Shown: positions 47,384-57,684, counted from the first letter of the stretch. The stretch: 64,000 nucleotides of DNA from Alteromonas sp. 5E99-2 (GCF_017368475.1 NZ_JAFNJE010000008.1:104840-168839); one strand, 5' to 3'. Notes: a model not told the origin generated them from the sequence alone. Numbers and translations are program-made.

Positions 47384-47602
47384 TTAGTGAGGTACTTGGC
47401 ATGTTCCTGCTGCGTCATGCCTGCCGCCATTGAACTTAAGCATGAGTTCTCCCACGTTTGTTTTCTGATTTTTCGTTACGCAAAGTTTCACTGTGGTGGT
47501 GATCAAAGGCAATATGTACATCTTTTACATAAGGTAAATTGGTTGAAATATCGTGTCAGTAACTTCAATGACACCATCTTGCATGTCTTTAGGGTGGAAA
47601 AA
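47384..47602 (-). pseudogene. Decayed DHH-family exopolyphosphatase-like gene
   Basis: Directly after the stop of the serine hydrolase gene the minus strand encodes HPKDMQDGVIEVT, then (after a frameshift) NLPYVKDVHIAFDHHHSETL with the DHH motif, then (after another frame change) NVGELMLKFNGG and AAGTCQVPH, a C-terminal end with stop at 47384. These pieces follow in the order of DHH/DHHA1 phosphoesterases of about 300 residues known from Alteromonadales. The N-terminus and about 200 central residues are missing, so an internal deletion and frameshifts left a remnant. Identification is from remembered family sequence. The rest of the spacer, 47117-47383, shows no gene. Confidence 0.7.
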
Positions 47603-48853
47603 TTAATATGCCATTCCGAACGCTTCATAAACATGCTTTCGAATGCCTTTATGTAGTTTTTCATCAAACGGGAGTTTTTGGGTAAAAAAGACAACCGTTA
47701 TGTCGTTGGTTGGGTCTACCCAAAATAACGTACTGGCAAGGCCATCCCAGAAGAACTCTCCCACAACGCCAAAGTTTTCGTTGCTGTCTTTTGGAGGGGC
47801 AATGCGAACGGCAAAGTTGAGCCCAAACCCTACATTCCCTTTACTCGGTAACCAACTTTTTTCTGTTAACCCTTGTGGTAAATGATTTTTAGTCATTAAG
47901 TCTAAGGTTTCAGGTTTAACAATACGCACACCGTCTAATTCACCTTTGTTTTGCAACATTAAAGCAAAGCGCATGTAATCATCAATAGTGCTAATTAGCC
48001 CGTGGCCTCCATTGATTTGTACTGGTGGGGAAGAGTATAAGCCATAAACCAACTCGTCAGGTTCGCGAATGAAGGTACCATCATCATTTTTAATATAGAT
48101 AGCACTAACCTTGTGTTTTTGTTCACCAGGTACGAAATAGCCTGTGTTGTTCATTTTTAACGGCGAGAGTACCTTTTGGGTAACCAGTGTTTGATAGTCT
48201 ATGCCTGAAAGCACCTCTGCTAATCGTGCTTGAATATCTACTGACGCACCGTAAAGCCACTGCGTTCCCGGTTGGAAATGAAGTGGCAGTGATGCTATTT
48301 CTTCGCTCATTTGTTTAAGGGGTTTTTCCGGTAAAAATGGGGCTAGTTTTTCCATTTGCTTAGCGGGGTAGTTGCCTTCCCAATCATAACCAATACCTGA
48401 AGTGTGACGCATTAAGTCCAGAATAGTTATGGGGCGCTCGATTGGCCTAAGTATAGGTTTATCATTGCTATCTAATGTTTCAAAAACACGCAGGTTACTA
48501 AATTCAGGTAAGTAGCGAGATACCGGATCATCTAATTTGAATAAGCCCTCTTCATAAAGCGTCATTAACGTAATGCCGGTGACGGGTTTAGTCATTGAAT
48601 AGATATTAACCAGTGTGTCTCGGCTCCATTCTCGCTTTGTTTCGCGGTCGCTTACACCAAGTTCACGATAAAACACTTCTTTGTTGTTTTGAAAAACCAG
48701 CACGGATAAACCCAGAGTTTTGTTTTCTGAGATTACCTGTTGAAGGTAACTGTTTAATTTTTCTTCCTTAAAGTGGGCCGGTTCAGCACGAGCTACCAAT
48801 GTAAATAGAAGAAAAATAGCGGAGCCGTAAATAAATTGAAAATTATATTTCAT
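47603..48853 (-). CDS. Serine hydrolase of the beta-lactamase family
   Basis: Protein of 416 residues from the ATG at 48853; a TTG at 48865 is also in frame. A signal peptide (about 1-23) sends it to the periplasm. The class C/EstB-type fold is shown by SMTKP (Ser-x-x-Lys nucleophile), the Tyr of WLYGASVD in the second motif region, and the HGL segment near residue 285. Members are esterases, D-amino acid peptidases or penicillin-binding-like enzymes; resistance to beta-lactams cannot be assumed. The stop is directly followed by the DHH remnant. Confidence 0.87.
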   Translation of the reverse strand: MKYNFQFIYGSAIFLLFTLVARAEPAHFKEEKLNSYLQQVISENKTLGLSVLVFQNNKEVFYRELGVSDRETKREWSRDTLVNIYSMTKPVTGITLMTLYEEGLFKLDDPVSRYLPEFSNLRVFETLDSNDKPILRPIERPITILDLMRHTSGIGYDWEGNYPAKQMEKLAPFLPEKPLKQMSEEIASLPLHFQPGTQWLYGASVDIQARLAEVLSGIDYQTLVTQKVLSPLKMNNTGYFVPGEQKHKVSAIYIKNDDGTFIREPDELVYGLYSSPPVQINGGHGLISTIDDYMRFALMLQNKGELDGVRIVKPETLDLMTKNHLPQGLTEKSWLPSKGNVGFGLNFAVRIAPPKDSNENFGVVGEFFWDGLASTLFWVDPTNDITVVFFTQKLPFDEKLHKGIRKHVYEAFGMAY

Positions 48854-49097
48854 TGTATAACCCAACTACTAAAAGGTTGCTAAGTAAATTTCAAGTAAGT
48901 CAACCTAAAGTAACATCGATAGTGGTGTAAAGGTATTGTCATATTCTATACATCCAAATATTCCGTAATCCTCATTTTCAAGATACTGCAGTTTTTACCT
49001 GTTTTATATCTCTCTAGACGCCTTGTTCTTTGCGGAGTGGAGTTGTCTATAACTAGCAATTTAAGCTTTGGTTAGTTTTGTATTGTTATTATTCGGC

Positions 49098-49172
49098 ACC
49101 CTAATTGCTTAAATAGATCCTTATATTAAATTTTAATTAACTTATTGGATTAGGGTTTTTCTGTGTTATAAC
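49098..49172 (+). promoter_or_regulatory. Candidate PL6 promoter with paired ACCCTAAT/ATTAGGGT
   Basis: TTGGAT (49145-49150) and TATAAC (49167-49172), spaced 16 bases, form a moderate sigma-70 promoter 80 bases upstream of the PL6 start. An exact eight-base inverted repeat, ACCCTAAT at 49098 and ATTAGGGT at 49149, has its right copy over the -35 box, as expected for a repressor bound at two operators. The rest of the 398-base spacer shows nothing more. Confidence 0.4.
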
Positions 49173-49251
49173 GTAACAGTTGGTTGTTTTATCGCCTTTT
49201 TTAACTCCCAACATTTTTCTTTCAAAAGGTAATTGTTAAGGAAGTTTATAA

Positions 49252-51258
49252 ATGAAACTTTGGAAAAATCACGGCTTACATTTTTTAAGCGCTACAATAC
49301 TGTCTATTTTAGCGGGTTCCATATCTGCTCAAACAGCTGGAAGTTCCTCAGCACAATTTTTGTCAAAAACTAATATCGGAGACAATGATAGTGTTCCTAC
49401 AGTCAGTTGTACTGATGTTGTTAATACTATTTCTGCGTTAGAACGTGCCGCGGATACTGACTTAACAGCAGGTACTACACTATGCTTAGCTGATGGAACA
49501 TACACGGGTTTAAATATTGATTTTGGTGGTGTTGGCAGTGCTGATAATCCCATAACCGTAGCGGCTCAAAATCCGGGAAAAGTGGTTATTGACGGAACGA
49601 TTGAAGTCAACATGAGCGGTGAGTATGTTGTATTACAAGGGTTTATTTTCAGAGAGGGTAATGTTGATGAAAGATTAATACAAACCCGTTCTGAGAGTCG
49701 GGACATTTGTCAGCATTGCAGAGTAACCGAAAACACTATTTTAGATATGAATGGCTTAACTTCGGATACACGTTGGATACAGGTTTATGGTACAGATAAC
49801 CGTATAGATCACAACCGATTCTCTGGTAAAACGGCGCAAGGGCCATTACTAGTAATAGAGCGGGTCGTTACCGACGAACCAGATCGAACTCTTATTGATC
49901 ACAATTATTTTGGTGATAGACCACCTGCTCAAGGTAGGGCTTATGCGTTAAGCAGCGACAATGAATATGAAGCAATGAGGTTAGGTGATAGTCGTTCTCA
50001 TACATCTGATTCTTTCGCAATTGTTGAGCATAATTATTTTGAACATTTTGATGGAGAAGCTGAAGTTATTTCAGTTAAAGCTGGGAATGTTACGGTTAGG
50101 CATAACACGTTAAGGGATAACAGAGGGTCACTTGTTACACGTCATGGTGAAAATACGACTATTGATAATAATTTTATTTTTGGCGACGGAAACCCTTTTG
50201 CTGGTGGAATTAGAATAGTTGATGCTAATCATTCGGTTACAAACAACTATATTTCTGGTGCACGGAATCCTTCTTCAAGTTTCTATGGCGGCATATTAAT
50301 ACACAATTCTGATCTATCAACAACAAATGGATATCAGTTTCTTGAAAATGTATTGATTGCAAATAATACCGTTGTAGATAGCGTTAACAGTATTAACTTA
50401 TCTGGTGGTAGAGAAGAAGAAGATGCTCGAAATGTATATCTAGTTAACAATATTGTAGACAATGCGGTAGACGCTGCAATAAGAAACCCAGAAACAATTT
50501 TAGAAGATTCAGTTATATCGGGGAACATTGTTTTTGGAGCAAGACTTACTGATAGCAGCTCTATAACTAACATTGAAGGCTTTACGTTTTCTGATCCCGA
50601 ATTAGTAGAAGATAGCCTAGGTGTTTTTAGGCCGAGTCTAGATAATTCAAGTTTGATTGCTAACCTTGGGGTTGATACAGGAAATTTTGAGTTACCTTCA
50701 CTGGACATGGATGGGCAAACACGGACTCAGCGTACTTTTATTGGTGCTGATGAGGTCCTTACTGAAGTACCATCAGTTACAAATCGAAGGGGTGTTCTTG
50801 ATGCAAGTTTAGTTGGCCCTATAAGTTATGAAGCGCCTGTTAGTGAATTTAAAGTGCCACGGATTGAGCTAACTAACCCTGAATTTAGTTCAGGTGATTT
50901 AACCGGGTGGGAGAGTTCATCAGCGACAATAGTAACCAATGCAAGTGATGTTTTTTCTTTGGACAATTCAGTTCGACTTGATGGCACGAGTGCTTTTCTA
51001 GCTCAGAATATCGACCTATCAACGAATACCAATTATACCTTTTCTTTTTTTGCTAAAGGAGCAGGGAAAATACAAGTAACAGTTGATGATGAAGTCATTG
51101 AAAGTGAATTTGATAACTCTCGATACCGTTTTGTTTCTGTAAGTTTTAATACTGGAAATACTACATCGGTTTCACTGGAAGCTATTGCAATTAATGATAA
51201 TGGAAGTGCTGAAGCTTTTGTAGATAGTGCAAGATTAGTCTCTCATGAATCAATTTAA
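49252..51258 (+). CDS. Exported alginate lyase of family PL6
   Basis: Protein of 668 residues with a signal peptide (about 1-26). Residues about 45-520 form a parallel beta-helix of the PL6 family (chondroitinase B/alginate lyase). The catalytic base and acid are visible as Lys276 (EVISVKAGNVTVRHN) and Arg297 (GSLVTRHGENTTIDNN), 21 residues apart as in AlyGC of a related Glaciecola. The last 130 residues (from about 535) look like a separate carbohydrate-binding-like beta domain. The enzyme should cleave alginate by beta-elimination outside the cell or in the periplasm. A good TAAGGAAG ribosome binding site precedes the ATG. Confidence 0.88.
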   Translation: MKLWKNHGLHFLSATILSILAGSISAQTAGSSSAQFLSKTNIGDNDSVPTVSCTDVVNTISALERAADTDLTAGTTLCLADGTYTGLNIDFGGVGSADNPITVAAQNPGKVVIDGTIEVNMSGEYVVLQGFIFREGNVDERLIQTRSESRDICQHCRVTENTILDMNGLTSDTRWIQVYGTDNRIDHNRFSGKTAQGPLLVIERVVTDEPDRTLIDHNYFGDRPPAQGRAYALSSDNEYEAMRLGDSRSHTSDSFAIVEHNYFEHFDGEAEVISVKAGNVTVRHNTLRDNRGSLVTRHGENTTIDNNFIFGDGNPFAGGIRIVDANHSVTNNYISGARNPSSSFYGGILIHNSDLSTTNGYQFLENVLIANNTVVDSVNSINLSGGREEEDARNVYLVNNIVDNAVDAAIRNPETILEDSVISGNIVFGARLTDSSSITNIEGFTFSDPELVEDSLGVFRPSLDNSSLIANLGVDTGNFELPSLDMDGQTRTQRTFIGADEVLTEVPSVTNRRGVLDASLVGPISYEAPVSEFKVPRIELTNPEFSSGDLTGWESSSATIVTNASDVFSLDNSVRLDGTSAFLAQNIDLSTNTNYTFSFFAKGAGKIQVTVDDEVIESEFDNSRYRFVSVSFNTGNTTSVSLEAIAINDNGSAEAFVDSARLVSHESI

Positions 51259-51297
51259 GCTGAACGAATCAAATTAAATTACGAGGTGACGATTTAA

Positions 51298-51336
51298 AAA
51301 ACGTTATGGCGTTATTGCCATAACGTTTTCTTTTTT
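51298..51336. terminator. Bidirectional intrinsic terminator
   Basis: Perfect 13-base arms AAAACGTTATGGC / GCCATAACGTTTT with a GTTATT loop, followed by CTTTTTT on the plus strand and an A/T-run on the other side. It sits between the PL6 gene and the convergent secreted-protein gene. Confidence 0.92.
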
Positions 51337-51391
51337 CATTACTCAATTATATTCAAGCTTATTAAAATGGCGTACTCTGAGTTGGGTTTAC

Positions 51392-52222
51392 TTACTCTGA
51401 AATAGGGGAGTTTAATACAATACCTTCAACCATATACAAGTCGTCATATAAAATACCGCCATTTCCATAAGGGTTTTTCTCAGGACCAGTATTGCAGTTC
51501 ATTAAGAAATACGTCAATGGCTGTTCACGTTTCATTCTAAAGTCAGCGTGAGAATAGACTTTTGTTTGGGTAAGAAATTCACCACCTTGAACATACACAT
51601 CGTAAGATTGGCCACCTTCAGATTTAGATGCATTGTTTACGACATACCATATTTGGTACCACACGCCTTCTTTCAGCGGCATAGCCGTGATGCTTGTGTC
51701 TGCCGTGTGTATTTTGTCGTACCCTTTGCCTTTTTTAACCATTAGGGTGCCGTCGTTTTTAAATCCGTTAGATTCGGTTTTATCGGTAATACGGATAGAA
51801 GGCTCGAAGGCATTGTAGTCGTTTTCTTCAATTCCTTTAGGGTCTAAATTACTAAGACCAAAAACATGGTTATTGGGAAAGTACTCAACTTGAAAGCGAG
51901 AATAAAATGTATAGGTTTCACCCACAGCCACTTGGGTAGGCAGAGCTTTAAAAGAAAGTGCTTTGCGATTACCTATAATACCTTCTGGGGCCGGTTTTTT
52001 GATTAAGTAATGGTTTTTCTCAGACCTTGATTGTCGTACTTCAGTAACTTGAGGGTTCGGCAAGTGCGGTGACGTGTTGTTACGGGTGTCTTTTTTTACC
52101 CAACCGTTTAATGTTCCCGACTCGAAATCATCAATAAGTAACCAAGCTTCATCTGCAAAAGCATTCGGCATGATAAATAAAGTGACCAATACAATAGTGA
52201 ATACAGTTTTTAGTGTAGTCAT
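51392..52222 (-). CDS. Secreted beta-sandwich protein, possibly a polysaccharide-active enzyme
   Basis: Protein of 276 residues with a signal peptide (about 1-23, NAFA-DE). The remainder is beta-rich: LIDDFESGTLNGWVKK at the start and YGNGGILYDDLYMVEG at the end are typical of concanavalin-like jelly-roll domains in lyases and lectins. No PL7 signature (R-S-E-L, Q-I-H) was found, so the activity is unknown. It starts 11 bases after the SLC13 permease stop and is therefore probably the last gene of the cysD-C-Q-N-permease transcript, a notable link of sulfur metabolism with a secreted glycan-type protein. Confidence 0.6.
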   Translation of the reverse strand: MTTLKTVFTIVLVTLFIMPNAFADEAWLLIDDFESGTLNGWVKKDTRNNTSPHLPNPQVTEVRQSRSEKNHYLIKKPAPEGIIGNRKALSFKALPTQVAVGETYTFYSRFQVEYFPNNHVFGLSNLDPKGIEENDYNAFEPSIRITDKTESNGFKNDGTLMVKKGKGYDKIHTADTSITAMPLKEGVWYQIWYVVNNASKSEGGQSYDVYVQGGEFLTQTKVYSHADFRMKREQPLTYFLMNCNTGPEKNPYGNGGILYDDLYMVEGIVLNSPISE

Positions 52223-52233
52223 AGGTGTAACCT

Positions 52234-53958
52234 TTATAGGTAAACAATGTTAAGTAAGCAAAGCACAATTGAGCTATACAAAACAGAGATAGGAACGCCC
52301 ACTTTTATAAAATGCTTAAACTCGTAATGAGTCGCATTGTAAGCAAGTAAATTAGTTTGATATCCGTAAGGAGAAATAAAACTCGCACTGGCTGCAAATG
52401 CCACTGCCAATGCAAAAGGTAATATAGGAGCGCCGACAATTTCGCTTAGGCCATAAGCAAAGGGAAACATTAATGCGGCTGCTGCGTTATTTGTGACAAA
52501 TTCGGTCAGCAATAGGGTGACAACGTATATAACCACCAATGCATGAAATACACTGAAACCAGATAAAATTGGGGTAAGGACGTCTATGAATAACGGAATC
52601 ACACCTGCATTTTCTAACGCTGAGGCTAAGCTGAGTGCGCCTACAATCACCATGATCAGGTTAAGAGGCAGGTTGCGTTTAATTTCACCACTGTTGGTGA
52701 CTTTAAATGCAACTAACAAAGCACAAAAGAAAAGTAGCCCTATTGCCAAGGGCACTACTTCACATGCTGCAAGCAGTATAGTAGTGATGAAGCCACCTAA
52801 TGTCGCCCACTCTTGTACATGAGATAACTTTCTAGCGACCCGTTGTTCCGATAAGGTGAAGAAGTTTTTTGCAATGTTTTGTCGACTATTAAAGTCTGGC
52901 CCAGCGGCTAGCAATAAAAAATCCCCAGCTTGGAGTTTTATTTCGCCCAATTTTCCCGATAGTTGCTCGCCGTCTCGGCGTATAGCGACTACCGCCGCAT
53001 CGAATAAGGCCCTGAAGCCTAGAGCTTTAATAGTTTGACCAATAATTTGTGCGTGGTTAGACACAATCACTTCTGTCAGGTCTTCTCGCATTAACCCATT
53101 TGATTCTGCGAAAATAGTTAAACCTTTTATATGAGATAGGTTGTCAATATTTTGCACGTTGCCGCTGAAAATGAGTTTATCGCCTTGTTGAATAACGAAC
53201 TCAGGGGAAACAGGGGTAACAAGAGTGCCTTTGCGAATAATTTCGACTAAAAACAATTCAGGTAAATTTCTTAAGTGATTGGCTTCTACACTTTTTCCAA
53301 TTAATTCTGAATGTTCTTCTACTTCAGCTTCTAATAAGTACTCTGTGTATTTCGCCTCTTTTCGTTTAATTTCTGGCAACAAGGGCGTGAGTAAAAATAG
53401 TAAGACACCGCAGCTTAGCCCTGCGATTAAACCAAATACGGTGAAGTCCCAAAATTTAAAACCGGAATGGCCGTGTTCTATGAGGAAACTGTTAACGATT
53501 AAATTCGTTGAGGTTCCTATAAGGGTCACTGTTCCGCCTAAAATAGCAGAATAGGAAAGGGGAATAAGTAATTTAGAGGCACTATGGTGTTGGTTTTGTT
53601 TTACTGGTCCAATTAATGTGGCCACAATAGCCGTGTTGTTTAATAGCGCAGACGAGAAAAAAGTGAGACCAAATAACCGTAAATAAGATTTTTTATAGCT
53701 GGCAGTAATGAGTTTTCGTCCCCAGCTTTTTATTAACGCGGTTTTGTCCACAGCGCCACTTACAATAAGTAATAAAACGAGGGTGATTAAGCCTTTATTG
53801 GTTAAGTTATGTAACAGATCATCAAAAGTGAGCTGTTGGGTTACCAGCAATATCAATGCTGACAACGCAAAAATGGTTGAGGGGCGTTGTTTGCTAAAAA
53901 TTAACGCAAAAATTGTACTGGCAAATACTGCCAGTACAATGAGTTGTATAGAGTCCAT
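52234..53958 (-). CDS. SLC13-family transporter with RCK_C domains, sulfate permease
   Basis: Protein of 574 residues with two sets of membrane segments flanking two TrkA_C/RCK_C domains (about 210-370, EHSELIGKSV and IGQTIKALGF). Conserved loops NNTAIVATLIGP and GTSTNLIVN, plus VTNNAAAALMFP, fit the ArsB/NhaD/SLC13 superfamily. Proteins of this shape next to cys genes import sulfate; it starts 12 bases after cysN. Sulfate as substrate follows from context. Confidence 0.85.
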   Translation of the reverse strand: MDSIQLIVLAVFASTIFALIFSKQRPSTIFALSALILLVTQQLTFDDLLHNLTNKGLITLVLLLIVSGAVDKTALIKSWGRKLITASYKKSYLRLFGLTFFSSALLNNTAIVATLIGPVKQNQHHSASKLLIPLSYSAILGGTVTLIGTSTNLIVNSFLIEHGHSGFKFWDFTVFGLIAGLSCGVLLFLLTPLLPEIKRKEAKYTEYLLEAEVEEHSELIGKSVEANHLRNLPELFLVEIIRKGTLVTPVSPEFVIQQGDKLIFSGNVQNIDNLSHIKGLTIFAESNGLMREDLTEVIVSNHAQIIGQTIKALGFRALFDAAVVAIRRDGEQLSGKLGEIKLQAGDFLLLAAGPDFNSRQNIAKNFFTLSEQRVARKLSHVQEWATLGGFITTILLAACEVVPLAIGLLFFCALLVAFKVTNSGEIKRNLPLNLIMVIVGALSLASALENAGVIPLFIDVLTPILSGFSVFHALVVIYVVTLLLTEFVTNNAAAALMFPFAYGLSEIVGAPILPFALAVAFAASASFISPYGYQTNLLAYNATHYEFKHFIKVGVPISVLYSSIVLCLLNIVYL

Positions 53959-53970
53959 ATTCCCGTCTGG

Positions 53971-55386
53971 TTACAGTTTAGTAATGTCTGTTGTGTTCCA
54001 GTGAGGGAAATGTTTGCGTACTAATGCATTGAATTCAAGTTCAAATTCAGAGAATTGAGCAGAAGCATGCTGTTCACCTTCAGCCAATGCATCGATAACC
54101 ATACCTGCACCAACAGTGCCATTAGTTAATCTATCAATAACCACAAATGCGCCTGTTTCACGGTTTTTCGTGTACGGGTCACACGCAATAGGCTGGGTTA
54201 ATTTAAGATCGACAACTGCAATTTCATTTAGGTTTAAATGCAGCGCTTGCTGCTGTTCTAAAGTATTTACATCAATTTGATGATCGATGTGGGCAACGGC
54301 ACCTGTTGTCATTTTTGTCGCAAACTTGAAGTAGTACTGCTTGTTTGGCATTAATGGCTCTTCAGACATCCACACTAAATGAGTTTTCAACTGAGATGCA
54401 TGAATCGGCGTGTTGTTTGATTTTACAATCATGTCGCCACGAGAAATATCAATTTCATCTTCAAGTGTTAGTGTGACTGCTTGCGGAACATAAGCATTTT
54501 CTTGTTCGCCTTCAAAGGTGACAATGGATTTCACTTTCGATGTTTTACCCGACGGTAACGCTGTAATTTCATCACCTGGGGCAATTTGCCCTGACACTAC
54601 AGTACCTGCAAATCCACGAAAATCTAAATTTGGACGATTAACGTATTGAACAGGGAAGCGGAAATCTTCAGTGTTTGAATCGTTGCCAATTTCAATTGAC
54701 TCTAGCATCGCCATCAAAGGTTGGCCTGAGAACCAAGGTGTTTTGTCGCTTAAATTAACAACGTTATCACCTTCTAGTGCAGAAATAGGCACAAACTGAA
54801 TATCTTCAATATTAAGTTGTTCAGCAAAGGCTAAGTAATCTTTTTGAATTTGATTGTAAACTTCTTCGCTGTAATCCATTAGGTCCATTTTATTAATGGC
54901 AACAACAACGTGTTTTATACCTAAAAGTGATACTAAGAACGAATGACGTTTTGTTTGGGTTTTCACACCACCGCGGGCATCAACCAAAATAATCGCAAGA
55001 TCACAGGTAGACGCACCGGTTACCATGTTTCTCGTGTATTGCTCGTGTCCTGGTGTGTCTGCAATAATAAACTTACGTTTATCAGTTGAGAAATAACGGT
55101 AAGCCACATCGATAGTGATGCCTTGCTCACGCTCTGATTGAAGGCCGTCTACTAATAGTGCAAGGTCAACTTTTTCACCTGTTGTACCCATTTTTTTACT
55201 GTCTTTGGTAATGGCTGCAAGTTGATCTTCATAAATCATTTTTGAGTCATGTAACAAGCGACCAATAAGAGTACTCTTACCGTCATCAACACTACCGCAA
55301 GTTAAAAAACGCAGTAGATCTTTATTTTCATGTTGCTCTAGGTAAGCAAGGATGTCTTGTTGGATTAATGTATTATCACTGTTCAT
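53971..55386 (-). CDS. cysN: Sulfate adenylyltransferase subunit 1 (GTPase)
   Basis: Protein of 471 residues without a fused APS kinase domain. GTPase motifs are GSVDDGKST (31-39), [11 protein letters not shown] and NKMD, followed by EF-Tu-like domains II and III. It activates the CysD catalytic subunit by GTP hydrolysis, forming APS from sulfate and ATP. It is separated from cysD by cysC and cysQ, unlike the usual adjacent cysDN order, and its start overlaps cysQ by one base. Confidence 0.95.
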   Translation of the reverse strand: MNSDNTLIQQDILAYLEQHENKDLLRFLTCGSVDDGKSTLIGRLLHDSKMIYEDQLAAITKDSKKMGTTGEKVDLALLVDGLQSEREQGITIDVAYRYFSTDKRKFIIADTPGHEQYTRNMVTGASTCDLAIILVDARGGVKTQTKRHSFLVSLLGIKHVVVAINKMDLMDYSEEVYNQIQKDYLAFAEQLNIEDIQFVPISALEGDNVVNLSDKTPWFSGQPLMAMLESIEIGNDSNTEDFRFPVQYVNRPNLDFRGFAGTVVSGQIAPGDEITALPSGKTSKVKSIVTFEGEQENAYVPQAVTLTLEDEIDISRGDMIVKSNNTPIHASQLKTHLVWMSEEPLMPNKQYYFKFATKMTTGAVAHIDHQIDVNTLEQQQALHLNLNEIAVVDLKLTQPIACDPYTKNRETGAFVVIDRLTNGTVGAGMVIDALAEGEQHASAQFSEFELEFNALVRKHFPHWNTTDITKL

Positions 55387-56174
55387 TATTCAGCGCTCAC
55401 AAGGAAATAAGGGTTTAAAACAGAATCTTTTTGGTTGTACGTTAAAGCTAACGCAGCGTCATCAAAAGGATTGTTCGGATCAAGAACGGTTACATTGGCG
55501 CCTGCGGCTAAAGCCACGGCATGGGCTGCGCCGGTATCCCACTCTGATGTTGGACCTAATCGAGGGTATAAATGGGCGTCACCACTTGCAACGAGGCATA
55601 GTTTCAAAGAACTGCCCATTGCAACTAATTCAGCTTCACCGCCTAATTCAGCCAGTAATGCTTGTATCTCAGGGCTTTGATGAGAGCGGCTACCTACCAC
55701 TTTCCACGCTTCGCCGTCTTTGTGCTTGGCAGCGGATATTGAACGGGTACCTTGCTCATCGTCCATATAGGCACCTGACTCTAGGCTTCCCCAGTACGTG
55801 CGTTTTAATGCCGGAGCATACACCACACCAAAAACAGGCGTACCTTGGTGGATAAGGGCAATGTTAACCGTAAACTCACCGTTCTTTTTTATGAACTCTT
55901 TTGTACCGTCAAGAGGATCAACTAACCAATAGGTATCCCAAGTCTTACGCTCTTCCCAACTAATACTTGCGGATTCTTCCGATAAGATTGGAAACGTAGA
56001 GCTTGCTTCCAAGCCTTCAACTATAATGTTGTGGGCGGCTAAATCTGCTTCTGTTAGCGGGCTGCTATCTGACTTGTCGTATACCGCAAAATCTTTATCG
56101 TAAATGACCATGATTGCATCGCCAGCCTTTTTCGCTAACGCAATAATGTGATCTTGAGTGTTTGAATCTATCAT
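55386..56174 (-). CDS. cysQ: 3'(2'),5'-bisphosphate nucleotidase
   Basis: Protein of 262 residues with the inositol-phosphatase-type metal motifs: [15 protein letters not shown] and [10 protein letters not shown]. CysQ hydrolyses PAP (the by-product of PAPS use) to AMP, preventing its build-up. It lies between cysC and cysN, with four-base and one-base overlaps, so all are translated from one message. Confidence 0.94.
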   Translation of the reverse strand: MIDSNTQDHIIALAKKAGDAIMVIYDKDFAVYDKSDSSPLTEADLAAHNIIVEGLEASSTFPILSEESASISWEERKTWDTYWLVDPLDGTKEFIKKNGEFTVNIALIHQGTPVFGVVYAPALKRTYWGSLESGAYMDDEQGTRSISAAKHKDGEAWKVVGSRSHQSPEIQALLAELGGEAELVAMGSSLKLCLVASGDAHLYPRLGPTSEWDTGAAHAVALAAGANVTVLDPNNPFDDAALALTYNQKDSVLNPYFLVSAE

Positions 56175-56773
56175 AGGTTTACAACACCTTTTTCTACCAG
56201 CATTTGGAATAAACGCTCTGCTGATGCTTCAGGTGTTTCATCTTTCCATGTAAAGTGAATTTCAGGAGATTCCGGCGCTTCGTAATCTGAACTTATGCCT
56301 GTAAAATCTTTGATTTCTCCCGCTCGGGCTTTTTTATACAAGCCTTTAGGGTCGCGTTTTTCGCATTCAGCAAGTGGCACATCAACAAATACTTCAACGA
56401 ACTCGCCGTCGTCTAGTAAGTTTCTGCAATAGTCTCTGTCGGCTTTAAACGGGCTTATAAAAGCGGTTAAAACAAGTAAGCCTGCATCGACAAAAAGCTT
56501 GGATACTTCACTCACGCGGCGGATATTCTCTACGCGATCTTTATCGCTAAATCCGAGATCGCCACACAAGCCATGTCGAACGTTATCGCCATCGAGTAAA
56601 TAGGTGTGTTTTTGTGCCGCGACGAGGCGCTTTTCAAGCAAACCGGATAGTGTTGATTTACCAGAGCCGCTTAAACCTGTTAGCCAAATGACTTTAGCTG
56701 CCTGTCCCAATGCTGATGAACGAGCAGCTTTGTTTACTGCGTGCTCGTGCCATACAATATTGTCGGTGGTCAT
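56171..56773 (-). CDS. cysC: Adenylylsulfate kinase
   Basis: Protein of 200 residues. Walker A GLSGSGKS (33-40), the substrate loop [17 protein letters not shown], and [16 protein letters not shown] are conserved APS kinase motifs. It phosphorylates APS to PAPS in the cytoplasm. The start codon overlaps the cysD stop (TAATG), indicating coupled translation. Confidence 0.96.
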   Translation of the reverse strand: MTTDNIVWHEHAVNKAARSSALGQAAKVIWLTGLSGSGKSTLSGLLEKRLVAAQKHTYLLDGDNVRHGLCGDLGFSDKDRVENIRRVSEVSKLFVDAGLLVLTAFISPFKADRDYCRNLLDDGEFVEVFVDVPLAECEKRDPKGLYKKARAGEIKDFTGISSDYEAPESPEIHFTWKDETPEASAERLFQMLVEKGVVNL

Positions 56774-57684
56774 TAGAAATAACCTTCCATTTTTTTCTTT
56801 TCCATTGAACCAGAACTGTCGTGATCGATAACGCGACCTTGGCGTTCAGAGGTCTTAGTCAGCAACATTTCTTGAATAACTTCTGGCAATGTATCTGCTT
56901 CAGATTCAACAGCACCTGTTAATGGGTAGCAACCTAAAGTACGGAAGCGTACAGAACGCATTTCTGGTGTTTCGCCATCTAAAGGCATACGCTCGTCATC
57001 AACCATAATTAATACGCCGTCTCTTTCAACAACAGGGCGAGGTTTCGCTAGGTACAATGAAGGAATTTGGATGTTTTCTAGGTAAATGTACTGCCAAATA
57101 TCTAGCTCAGTCCAGTTAGACATTGGGAATACGCGAATACTCTCGCCTTGATTTATTTGAGAGTTGTAAATATTCCAAAGTTCAGGACGTTGGTTTTTAG
57201 GATCCCAGCGATGGTTTTCATCGCGAAACGAATAAACCCGCTCTTTCGCGCGAGATTTTTCTTCATCGCGGCGAGCACCACCAAATGCAGCGTCAAATTT
57301 GTATTTGTTTAAGGCTTGTTTTAAACCTTGAGTTTTCATTACATCAGTGTGCTTTGCACTACCGTGAGAAAACGGACCTACGCCTTGGTCAACACCTTCT
57401 TGGTTTATATGAACCAACAAATCGAAGCCATACTCTGCCGCCATACGGTCGCGAAATTCAATCATTTCTTTGAATTTCCACGTAGTATCAACGTGTAGTA
57501 ATGGGAACGGTATTTTTCCTGGAGCAAAGGCTTTTCTTGCTAAATGAAGTAGTACAGAAGAGTCTTTTCCTACTGAATATAGCATTACAGGGTTATCAAA
57601 TTCTGCAGCCACTTCACGGAAAATATGAATACTTTCAGCTTCAAGTTGTTTTAGATGTGTTACAGACGGTATGTCTAAAGTCAT
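56773..57684 (-). CDS. cysD: Sulfate adenylyltransferase subunit 2
   Basis: Protein of 303 residues, as in E. coli CysD. The PP-loop [17 protein letters not shown] binds [19 protein letters not shown] and [15 protein letters not shown] are further family stretches. It catalyses ATP plus sulfate to APS with CysN. It is the first gene of the sulfate operon, with a -10 element upstream. Confidence 0.97.
   Translation of the reverse strand: MTLDIPSVTHLKQLEAESIHIFREVAAEFDNPVMLYSVGKDSSVLLHLARKAFAPGKIPFPLLHVDTTWKFKEMIEFRDRMAAEYGFDLLVHINQEGVDQGVGPFSHGSAKHTDVMKTQGLKQALNKYKFDAAFGGARRDEEKSRAKERVYSFRDENHRWDPKNQRPELWNIYNSQINQGESIRVFPMSNWTELDIWQYIYLENIQIPSLYLAKPRPVVERDGVLIMVDDERMPLDGETPEMRSVRFRTLGCYPLTGAVESEADTLPEVIQEMLLTKTSERQGRVIDHDSSGSMEKKKMEGYF

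Noticed and set aside
47381..47656. Plus-strand open frame of 91 residues in the spacer after the exported catalase
   Set aside because: It runs antisense to the DHH remnant and into the serine hydrolase; the minus-strand reading matches a known family and explains the sequence better.
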